Shown: positions 14,101 to 26,100 of the stretch, in pieces
Layout: every line of letters starts with the position of its first letter
How positions within the stretch are numbered: the first letter of the stretch is position 1
Assembly: GCA_033439265.1 (NCBI GenBank)
Contig: JAVTVX010000011.1
Span: forward strand, 10,540,590 to 10,604,589
Direction: 5' to 3'
From: Dillenia suffruticosa
Taxonomy: Eukaryota > Streptophyta > Magnoliopsida > Dilleniales > Dilleniaceae
Length of the DNA stretch: 64,000 bases
The notes under the pieces: generated by a model
Databases searched by the model: none
What the model was told of the DNA's origin: nothing
Seen by the model: the letters and a program-made list of their open reading frames with translations, nothing else
Translations under genes and position numbers: made by a program

Positions 14101-17100
14101 TAATGGTACAAATGTGCTATTCTTCTATACTAGGTGCATTTTTTGGTTTGCTAGATTTTGTTAAAAAGATCCATTAACATTCATATCTCCGCTTTACCCA
14201 AACACTTCCACACCTCAATAGGGATACCATCAGGTTCTACGACTTTATTATTTTTCTTTTTCTTTACGACATCTTTTACTTCATGAAAACGAATCTTACA
14301 TTTGAAATCTCTATTGATCTCCTTTGCAGATATCGTGTTATTGTCGATATCTCTTGTATCCTCAATATTAAAGATATTATCAAAATAATCCCTCCGACGT
14401 TTTCTTATGTCTTCAATCCTTACAATAACACTATTGATATCACTCTTAATACACCTAACATCATTTAAATGTTTTCCCTTTCTCTCCCTTAATTTGGCAA
14501 TTCTGTAAATCTCTTTATCCTCATCCTTAGTTTATAATTTATTATATAATTCGTTATACATTTTACTTTTTGATTTGTAAATAATCTTCTTCACCTCTTT
14601 TTTTTTTAATCTTATACTTTTCAAATGCATCACAGTTTGGATTTCCTCATTCTACCACGACTCCTTGCCTATTAGAGCCCGACCCCTAGATACATAGATG
14701 TTCTTAATATAATTAAACATTTCCACTCACATAGTTTCCAAATCATCATCGACCATATTGTTATTTGAATTAATTTGTCTCTAAAAGTCACCACCTTTTC
14801 TTCTTTCAAAATCCACCATTTAATTTTTGACTCCACAAATTGGCGATACTTCATTTGTCTTTTAGGTACACACACATCTAAAACTAAAAATTTATATTGA
14901 TTTGTTATACTCTCCTCTAGTATGACATTACAATCCGTACAGGTCATTCTATCACTCTCCTCGTAAGGAAAAGATCTATTTGGCTAGCATTTGATACATT
15001 TCTATATGTAACTATGTGAGACTCTTTTCTTAACAAATGTGTTTACGAGTATCAAATTGAATGTTGTGACAAATTCCAAAATAATAACCCCCGTCTCATT
15101 TTTACTACCAAAGCTAAAATTTCCATGTACAACTACAAATCCTCATTATTCTCACCCACATATCCATTTAAATCTTCTCTTCATTAAATATGATTTGTAT
15201 AAATTTATCTAAATCTTTCCAAAACTATTGTTTACTAATTGCATCTATGCCTATTTGAGAAGTATAAAAACTGACTTTATTAATTACATCTTCTCTGCTA
15301 ACTAACTTGACAAGCAAAAGTCTATCTGTCTTCCTTGTTATCTTCACTACATTCTCTTGTAAGTTCTTATGAACAATTATTTCTACCCTATCCTTAGTTC
15401 TATTCCTACCTGTATACCATATGTCCATAAGATTCTACTTCTTTAGCCTTCTCCCCAACCCACTTAGTTTCTAACAACCATAACAACAATTTGAGTCTTA
15501 ATCCCAACAATTGGAGTCGGCCATTTGAGAAACAAATATAGGAAAGATTAGGAAAACAAAAACAAACTTTGGTTTAATTTGTGCAGATTCTCCTACGTCA
15601 TTCATTCGTATCCAAAATCATCTTCTCATCTAAATTCTTAACTATCATGTTTTTACGAATAACTTACATTCAAATTTTCAATAATATATCTCCATATTTT
15701 ACTAAATCTCTTATATTTAAGTTTTCGATTTTCCTGACCGGTGCGTTTTTTGATCTTCTTTGCATATGTCCGAACACCTTAAACAACACTCGTATTTTAT
15801 TCTCAATTGAACTAACTCACAACTTATTACGAATTTCTTTGTTTTTAATTTTATTTTTTCTAGTTTTGTCACATATTCACCGAAACATTATCATTTCTGC
15901 TACAATCATTTTCTACTCTTGTTGTTTAATAGCCAACACTCAGTGTGATACAATAGTACAGGTTTTATTGCAATTCCATATAACTTTCCCTTCAAATACA
16001 GTGACATCGTACAATCGCAAAAAACTCCAGATCCCCTTCTTCATTTCATCCAACCCACTTGAATCCTATGATTCACATCTCTATCTACTGCGCCATTTTT
16101 TTGAATGATGGAACCAAAATATCTAAAACGTTCATTTTTTTGTACATCTTTTCTTTCTAATCTAATCGTTTCTTTATCGCCATAACAATTGTTACTAAAC
16201 TTATATCTCATATACTCAGTTTTCAACCTACTCAATCTAAATTCTCTCGATTCTAGTATAGCCCCCCATAAGTCTAATTTAACACTAATACTCACTTTAG
16301 TTTTATCAACCAATACTATATCATTTTTAAAAAGGATACACCACGATATTTTATCTTTAATACTTTTTATGATTTCATCTATTACTATTACAAAAATAAT
16401 AAGATTTAATGTCGAACCTTGGTGGAGCCCGATATTAATAGAAAAGCTATCACTCATACCCCCGCATGTTCTTATAGCTCTCTCATACATCTCTAAAAAG
16501 ATTAATACATTTCAAAAAGATCCTTTTTTTTCATCAGACCCTATCACAACAAGTCTTTAGAAACCCTATCATATGTTTTTTCTAGATCGATGAATACCAT
16601 ATGTAGATCTCTTTTTTGTACTCTATATGTTTCTATCAAATATCTTAACAAATAGATTGCTTCCGTAATGGATCTTCCTAACATAAATTTGATTTTGAAA
16701 CACAGTTATCTCCAATCTCGACCTATGCTCTATCACTCTCTCCCATAATTTCATGATATGACTCATAAGTTTAATTTCTCTGTAGTTAGTGTAATCATGT
16801 ATGTCTCTCTTATATAGTGATACAAGTGTGCTCGCCCTCCATGCCTTAGACATTCTTTTGGTTTGTCAAATTTTGTTGAAAAAATCCGTTAACACTACTA
16901 TACCAAATTCATCCAAATATTTTCACACTTCAATGGAAATGCCATCAGGTCCTATGACTTTATTATTCTTCATTCTCTTTAAGGCCTCCTTAACTTCATG
17001 GGGACAAATTTTACATTTAAAATCTTTATTACCCTCTTCTACCGGTATCTCGATATTTTTTATATCTATTGTACTCTTAATACTAAAGAGATTATGAAAA

Positions 17101-20100
17101 TAATCTCAATGCTTTCTTATATTCTCATTCCTTACAAATATACTATTAGTTTCACTCTTAACACACCTAACACCATTTAGATTTTTTCCCTTTCTCTCTC
17201 TCAGTTTCGCAATTTTGTAGATTTCTCTTTCTCCGTCTTTAGTCTCCAGTTTCTTGTATAATTTGTTATACACCTTATTCTTTGATTCGTGGAAAATTTT
17301 TTTATTGTTTTTTTTTGCACTTTTATATTTTTAATATACATTGTTACTACTATTACCTTTAAAGTTTCTATAACACTTTCGTTTGGATCGGATGATAATT
17401 TGTATTTTTTCGTTCCACTACCATAACTTCTTATCTATTAAGGTATGAACGTTAGATACACCAAGAACCTCCTTACCTATATCATTAATATTGGTAGACA
17501 TCTCTTTCCACATTCTCTAAAACATCATTAGCAGACCAATTTGCTATTTGAATTAATCTGTCTCTAAAAGTCATCTTTCTCCTTTCAAATTCCACCACTT
17601 AGTTCTTGGTTTCACAAATGGACAATACTGCTTTTGTCTTTTAGACACACATACATCCACAACTAGGAGTCTATGCTGAGTTGCTATACCCTCTTCCGGT
17701 ATAACCTTACAATCTTTACAAGTCATTCTATCACCTCTCCCGGTGAGACAAAAGTCTATTTGGATGACATTGGATCCACTTCTATATGTAATTATGTATG
17801 ACTCTTTTTTCTTGAATAAGGTGTTTATAAGTACCAAATCGAATGTGGTGACAAACTTTAAAATGATATCTTCCGTCTCATTCCTACTATCAAATCAAAA
17901 ATTGCCATGTACAGCTACGAATCCTTCATTTTTCTCTCACATGTCCATTTAGGTATTCTTCGATAAATAACTTCTCTCCAGTAGGTGTGATTTGTATAAA
18001 TTCATCTTAATCCTCCCAAAATTGTTGTTCTTTTTTTTTTTGCACTTAGTTTCTTGAAAACATATAAAATGAATCTTTTGTTTAGTCATGATTTCTCATG
18101 TTTCTCCTAACTTACCGATTAAGGATCCGATGTTCCAAATAGCTAAATGAATTCCATTTTCGTGGACTAACTTCTTTACCCACACCTATCCATATAAATG
18201 CTGGAATTCTTTCCTATTGACACCACATCCAAGCGGCGATGTGACACGTCACTTTTGGGCAACGCCCTAGAGGCCTTGTCACTACACTAGGGATCCGATA
18301 CAGCACATCACTGAGAAGGGAATGCCTATTTATCTCTCATTTTGGTTTTGACAATAGATTTTACGCTAACTATTAACCTGTCACAACCCTCTCCTTTACT
18401 TGGGTTTCAGACCAGCAATGATGGAGTTGAAAAGAGGGAAGTCTGCAGTCACTTTTCATAAATAGAGGAGCATTGTATGGTTTTGAACTTAGAATTGCTT
18501 TAATTGCCCCCACAAATATGTGCCTTTTTGTGCCCCGTGCCCCTCGCTATATTAAAAGGGGTCATTAGCCTATGAATGGCAGCAATCTTTTGATTCAAAA
18601 TTATAACTTTGTAAGTGTAAACTCTCTCTGGTTCTTTTAGAACTTTTAGAACTCACCAGGATTCCTATGGCATTCTCTCTTGACTCATCAATCAATCCTT
18701 CCACCATTGATTGTAACGTCCTCATTATACCAAGGTTCTTGCTTCTACAAAGCAACAAGTCGAGGTTCTATTCAGACCTAACTATAGACAGTCCTGGTAA
18801 AAGAATTCAGATTACGGGTCTCATTAAATTTCCTGATGAGGTTCTTATCAATAGCCACACCGGACATCATGCCAGAAACTGATGAAGATTCCCCAAAAAA
18901 ATATTTTTAGGAAAGGAAATCCGCCTAGACAATGAAAAAAACTAAATTAAATGCACACACAGAAACAGAGAAATCAAAAGAAGATTGCTTTCCAATAGCC
19001 GCCTATAGCCCTTGAACACTCCAAAAGAACACATCGAGAATGATACAAGAGTTTCCACCAGTATGATGTAAGAGCAAGAGGACAATTCAACAAGGCCCAC
19101 CACTATCTTTTACCAGGTCTAGGATTAGAAGTAAATTTATCTCACCATGCACATTTTGTAGGCTAAGTAAATGCTGTAACTTGTTACCAAAGCAGCAACA
19201 ATCATTTCTCTCTTGGTAATTCCTAAAGCGGTGAGATCTCAAAATTCTAAATATCTAAATTGGTTGTCTGTCCAATACCCTTAGGGCAGTGAGCTTCTTA
19301 TCTCAAAATCTATCTTTCATTTGCACTATGGTTAATCCTATACATTCGTGGCAATCCGATCCTTGTACCCCAAGATATCATCAATTTTAGCTTGTCACCT
19401 TAATTCCTACTTTAAGCATTCTAGGCCCCTATCAAGTTGCCATAAGAGCTCACAAATGGCTGCTCAGGGGAAGTGGTTGAAGCTGTAGTGGGAGATCTTG
19501 AGATGCATGATCTGCGAAGACACGTCGAGTTGCTCCAGCAACAATTGGAGCAATATGAACACCAGAATAGCCATGATGATATAGAAGGTGGTTAGTCAAA
19601 AAGGAGACTTTAAAGCAATGTCGGATGGTCATAATCCTTTACACGAAATAAGATAAGGTTCTGGTAACAGATCTTCAAATAATGCAGCACCAGGGAGGCT
19701 CCATAATTATTAATCTACTGACAAGATTTAAAGAGAAGAAGCAACCAGATGAATTTCTTGATTGGTTCTGTACGGTTGAAAGCGTGTTTGAGTGCGTCAA
19801 CAAGAATAATCAACCTGATGTCAAAGTATCGATCTATTGATATCAAACTAGAAATTCCAGAATTTGCTGAGAAAAAGCCCTTAAGTTTTGTTCATTTTTC
19901 TCTATATCTTTTGGTAAATCCTAAAGAGATCTCTAATTTCTGTATCTCTAAGGTGGTGGTCCATCTGGTACCTTTAGGGTGATCAGCTTCTTTTCCTAAA
20001 GTCTGTCTGCTAAACTTGGTTGATCCTATTCTTTCGTGGTAATCCAATGTTTGTGCGACGCATTCATGGGTGGTATTAGAGAAGAAGTTTTAGGATTTAA

Positions 20101-23100
20101 ATGATAATTTAGACAGAAAATTTTATAACCATTTTCCTTCTACAGTATCCCACTCCCGTTCTAGTCATTTTTTTTTTCCTTTTACAGAAAAGAAATATTT
20201 GAGCCCTAACAACTCTATCCGTTGAGAGACCAACAAGAAATGGAATTTAGCAAAAACAAAAAGGAAATTTTGCAATTCCAAGAATATGGATAGCTCTTAG
20301 TGAAATTTCACAATCAATTTCACTGTTGCAATGTTTTCACAAAACTTAAGTTTATATCTGAAGATTGTATTTTTAACAAAATTGTGAGAAAAAGTTTCTT
20401 ATATCAAATACCATAAATAATTTTAAAATAATAAATTTGATATATGTAATATAATTTAATTCTAAAATTTATTCACTCATCATACAATCAAATTAAATAA
20501 ACTTAAATCCGATCATAAAGTATATTAAACTTTGTTAAATTATATAAATGTCAAAAAGACACATACTACTAGTACCATAAGCATTTTTTACGTGATTCAA
20601 ATATCTTTTCACCACGAGGTAATGTGTATGTTTTTGTTGCAAGTTGCAAATAATCTTTCTCCTGGGTGATTTAAGAAAGCTGAGAAAGATACTCCTCTTA
20701 TATGATTTATTTTAATAAAATGTGATCCAACAACTTAATATTTCGTTTGACGAAGGTAGAAATTACTTCCTTTTGTTGTTTCTGTAATCTCACATCTTCA
20801 TAATTTTATACAATTCAAGTAGTATTTTGTTTTGAAAATGCAATTTGTTTATCCATTGTGCAAATAGAAATTAACAAAATACACAATGAAATAAAATTTT
20901 AGAAATATTCAGAAAAGTTTGATAATTTTTTCAAAATGGTACAATATTTGATCAACCTTTTGCAATATATTAAAAAATTTCCTGCAAAACTAATTTTTGC
21001 AAAATATTGCAAAATTTTCTTGAAATTTCACAAAATTTTGCAAAATATATGTATGAATATATTTTCATTATTAGTAAATTATTAAAAAAAAAAATCTCGT
21101 CACAGTCCCAAGCTGGTCCTAAACACATGTAAATGAACAAGCTGAAACCCAATATGGTCTGGCTTGACTAGATCGACTTGAATGTCTACAACCCTCATAT
21201 TATTGTAGACATTCAACACACAGTAGATGATCATATTGTCTTTCTACACATAGCAACATATTTTGTGTGGTTCATTCCTTATAACTATAAACAATAACAA
21301 CAAACTAAATCTTAATTCCAAATTTTGGAGTTGATCGTCTGAAAGAGCACTATAAGAGAAAAAAGATAAATAAATAAAAGAAACAAAAAAATTAAAAAAA
21401 AAAACATGAAATTAAAATTTGAAAGCAAAAATAGAGAAGATAATACTAAAAAAATAAAAAATAAAAATAATGAAATGAGAGAAATAAAAATAAACTATCT
21501 GTAAAAATTTTTAAAAAATAATAATAATAATAACAAGTCAACTATTTCGAATTGTCTTACGCCACTCATTCTTATTTAAAGTCACCTCCTTAACTAAATT
21601 CTTGACATTCAAATTTTTACGAATAGATTACTCCAGATTTTTAACTGCCACCCTGACGTTTCACTGAATCTCCTATATTTAAGATCTCGCTCCTCCGAAC
21701 CAATGTATTTTTGAGTTTTCATTACACATATCTAAACTATCTTAAACGCTAGTACCTCATCTTATCCACAATTGAATTCTTTCCCAACTTAATACGTATT
21801 TCTTTATTTCTAATCATATCTTTTATAGTTTTACCATACATCCGAATATTCTCATTTCAATTATAATCATTTTATACTCATGTTATTTAATGGCCCAGCA
21901 CTCGGTGTCATACAATAATACAGGTTTACTACGGTTCTATAAAATTTCTCCTTCAACTGCAATGATATCGTGTGATCATAAAGAGCTTCAAATACCTTCA
22001 TTTCATCCAACCCGATTGGATCTTATGATTCCATCTCCATTTATGTTGTCATTACTTTGAATCATGGACCCAAAATATTTAAAACATTCGCTCTTTGATA
22101 TATCTCGTCTTTTAACTTAATCATTTATTCATCATTCTGATAAATGTCACCAAACATACATCTTACATAGTCAGTTTTTGACTGACTCGATCTAAATTCT
22201 ATAAATTCTAATATATCCCTCCATAACTCCAATTTAGTACTAATACGTTATCTAGTTTTTTCGATCAATACTATATCATCTGCAAAGAGCGTGCACCATG
22301 GTGCTTCATATTAGATGCTATTTATTATTTCATCCATCACCATTGCAAAATGGAGAGAACTTAACACCGAATCTTTGTGAAACCCAATGTTAATTGAGAA
22401 GCTATCACTTAAACCCCATAGGTTCTTATATTGATAACTCCATTATACATATATTTAATGAGATCAATTTATTTCAAGGAGATTACCTTCTTCGTCAATG
22501 CTCACCATAATATGTCTCTGGGAACCCTATCGTATGCTTTTTCTAAATAAATGAATACCATATGCAAATCTTTCTTTTGTACTTTAAACGTCTCCATCAA
22601 ACATCTTAACAAGTAAATGGCTTTAGTGATAGATCGTCTTAACATGAATCCAAATTGATTCTAAGGCTCACTTACCTTCAATCTCGATCTATGCTCCATC
22701 ATTCTCTCCCACAATTTTATAGTATGACTAATAAGTTTAATTCCCTTATAATTGGAATAATTTTGTATGTCTCTTTTAGTCTTATATCGTGGTACAACTG
22801 TACTCTCGAATCATGTTTGGGGCATTTTCTTGGTTCATTCCTTCTAACTATATTTTCCAAAAATGCCTTTTTCTCCTCCTGTTTAAGAAATTTTTTTTCT
22901 TTTTCCAAAGAAAAAGTGAATAACTAAGTTGAGAAATTCTTATACAACAGAGTAGAAAACCTTTTCCCTCCCATTTCGCCTACTAAAGGAGTTTGATGCA
23001 AGTTTAAAATGCTTTTGACAATGGTGAATCTGTGAACCACCCGAAATCCTTCTTAATCCACTATGAAGAGTTTGGCATAAGGGCTTCTCCTTAAATAATT

Positions 23101-26100
23101 GTCATGATATAGCATGCTTTTTACACTATATAACAACAACTTGAAACTTAATCTCAACTTTCATTTGACAAAAGATTTAACGCTGACTGTCGACCTACCG
23201 CATGCTTCTTACACTATAAAAGCTTAAAATTTTAAGACTTCACCATGAGATTGAATTGTTCCCATTTTCAAATTTGAATTTCTAAAAGCAGTCAGAGGAA
23301 GGGCAGCCTTTCCCCACATCCTTTACCCTACCGCACATAAAGTTCCAATGAACATAATTATTCATAATGTTTTACATTCATTTAGGGTAAGAAGCAGCAG
23401 TACACGGAGAAGGCAACAGACCAAGGAAAATATCCAAACCTGGTGCAGCAGATTTTGGTGTGTAAGCATCACGCCTTTTGGATTGCCAGTAGTTCCACTA
23501 GTATAAACAAGTGTAGCCACATCATGTGAGCTGATAGGTTCGTAAGTATATAGCTGCCCTGTAATTTTTCTTGAGCACAGCCATTAGAAGGACAACTAGA
23601 AGATAATAATTTTAAATACTTAAAATATTTGAAATAGACAAAGTAGCAATCTATACTCTAAACTGACATGTCTACGACTAGCAGGAATTCCTTCAGCAAA
23701 ACATTGATGCAACTAAACAAAGCGGGAGGCTTTTCCAGAATGTCCATATGGAGCTCATCAAGACTACTTGCTTCTCCTAACAGATTGTAATCACATGAGG
23801 GCACTATGATATGTCTTAAACCAGTGTGTGCCCTACTTACAACATAACGAATTCAGGGTTGAAGATTTACTTATGAAATTTCCACCATATTGCATGCATG
23901 AATCAAGAACATTGTACCCTAAGCAACAAGACAGTAGCAGTAAGAGATGACGCAGAGATACTGGAGTTCTAGCATGATTCAACGTAACTTACTAGCATCA
24001 CTAGAGCCAAACAAAGTGCTACGGCTCTGCCTTCCCAACTCCATGATATCATTGTAATCAAAAATAGGAACTTCCATTTTTGGGTCAATAACGAGGCTGG
24101 ACTTGTTCCCCCAAAGTAGAATGACAAATCTTATGGATGCTTTGGAACAAAATGTTTCTGTCATCTTGTTAAATATTGCAGCATTGTCCACAATTAGGGC
24201 AACACTGTAAGAGAGACAACGACAACAGAAATTTAGCATTCTTACTATACAGTAAGCCTAACAAATACAGATAGAAAATCATTAAATGCTCCTTGGGGCC
24301 ACTAATATTGTGGAGTTCTATTTCAAATCTTGAACGCAAAAAGAAGTCGTCACCATGGATAAAGCTATGATTAAATGCGGCAGGAGGGAATCTCCAAAAT
24401 TTTTACAAGATTAACATGAATCAGGGAATACCATTTCAAGACCATCAGTATGAGCTTCCAGAATTAACTTAAAGGAATCTTAAGATGCTGAAGATACCAT
24501 CAAATTAAAGTGTAAATAAGTATTTGCTAGATGTAAGTCATTAGATCATGATAAAGGAAAATGACAAGATAGTTCACATATGCACACAGAAAATAAACAT
24601 GGGGTTAGTAGGTTCCAAACAAGCAAATAGTAGATTGGGTTAGAGGAGCCTAAAGAACCACCTGTTGTAATACCATGGCGACCAACTGCTCAAAAAGAAT
24701 TAAGTCATGGAGAATACATGGATTAATCTTATAAGTGATAACCTTACAACATTAATCCATTTGAGCGAGTACTTAAACAAGAAAACAGTGTCACTTGCAA
24801 AAGGTTGCTGACCTGTCAGAATGATTATAAATTTGAAACAATTCTTCAACTGATGACCTTGTTCCCCTCACTACATTAATAGCTCCAGTGGCCATAGTTC
24901 CTAAGTAAAACAATATATGTCAATCTGTTGGTGAATTTTAAAAATCAATATCAAGATATGAAACAAATAAATGCACCCAAATATAGAGACAAGGAAATAG
25001 CATACTTTCCTTAAGTACAATGAATATTTTCATTTAAAGTGTAAACACATGCTCAGACTAACAAAAATTTCTTTTCAAAAACCTTCAACGGCTAAAGTAG
25101 GGATTCTACTAGATTAGCTAGTTTGCCTGTCGAATATGACAGAGAATCCATGTGAGAGAAAGCCATTGAATGTAGGACCAGAATATGACCCTCCGTATAT
25201 GAACTTACTAAGCATACAGCATACCGACTTAAGGATGAAATTTAAAAGTCAAAGCATGGGAGGAATTTAGACATATTTGGTATGAGTTGGTGATACAATG
25301 ATGAACATCAGATAATAAGTAAGATGTGTTAAGGCACAATCATGAGATGAACAGTTTGGTGGAAAGGAAAGAACACTGAAATAACTTGACCAACTCAATA
25401 ACAATATTTTAAATTGAAGATTTAGGATGACTAAGAAAGATACCGAATAGAGAGAAAATTTGAAAGGAAAATGTGAGGTAGAAAAACATATGAATGAAGC
25501 ATGAATTGATTTGATTGGAAGTTATGTCAATTGTGACAACAATTCTAATATGATTTTTTGGAGCCATCCTAACCCACATTGGAGACACCAGGTACTGTTA
25601 TCTATGTTTTTACTATTCTTTTTATGACAGAATACTTCTAGTTCTTGAATACTCTATACTTTGCCCGATTAATAATTCCCCAATTGGGATGCTTGTATTA
25701 TTTCAAATATTAGTAAGAATAACTTGTTCAAGAGCAAACCATAATATTCATGCTGATTCAAATGTACTAATTATTTATTTGCAAAATTGAGAATTTCTTT
25801 AACATAAAGTGTATTCTTAATTAACCTACATCAAATAAGATCATTCTACATGGTGTCTTAACCATGATTAATCCTATTTTCTAGAAATCTGTGGAACCCA
25901 CCATATATATGTACAATGGGAAGATTGCAAATGTATAGCATAGTTTCAAGGATCCACAATACTTCTTTCCCTTTCATTTCAATAAGACAGAAGATAAGCT
26001 TACCTGGACACTTGTCACATCCTGAGTTCTAGTGTTGACTGAGCGAACCTGCTTGTGGTAGTGTAGTCTTTGAACCAATATTTTAGGAAGGAATATTTGG

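Larger units (their letters stand above)
12734..18433 (-). mobile_element. RTE-type LINE copy A, interrupted by LINE copy B
   Basis: The minus-strand 3' end (12734-12753) is a (TTG)n tail as in RTE elements. The 5' end is at 18433. Flanking 11-bp duplications GAGGGAAGTCT (12723-12733 and 18434-18444) prove insertion into the gypsy 3' LTR. Copy A comprises 12734-15472 plus 18043-18433; the segment between is copy B. The reverse transcriptase and apurinic endonuclease regions are full of stops. Confidence 0.88.
6020..18850 (+). mobile_element. Degenerate Ty3/gypsy retrotransposon (element 1) with nested insertions
   Basis: The order is LTR remnant, primer-binding site, gag with zinc knuckle, protease remnant, basic linker, reverse transcriptase, RNase H, integrase, 3' LTR, which is the Ty3/gypsy order. 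It is interrupted by a copia fragment (9532-10596) and by two nested RTE LINEs (12734-18433). The two LTR ends both finish TTCTTATCA (6365 and 18850). Multiple stops and frameshifts show that it is inactive. It lies on the strand opposite to the host AAE gene, inside intron 6. Confidence 0.9.

Noticed and set aside
13424..17180. Many + strand frames of 60-175 codons rich in Leu, Ile, Ser and Phe
   Set aside because: They are antisense shadows of AT-rich RTE LINE reverse transcriptase on the minus strand.
20985..21050. Repeated TTTTGCAA words resembling a spaced repeat array
   Set aside because: The words are irregularly spaced, palindromic and AT-rich; there is no constant spacer length, so it is not a CRISPR-like array or clear satellite.
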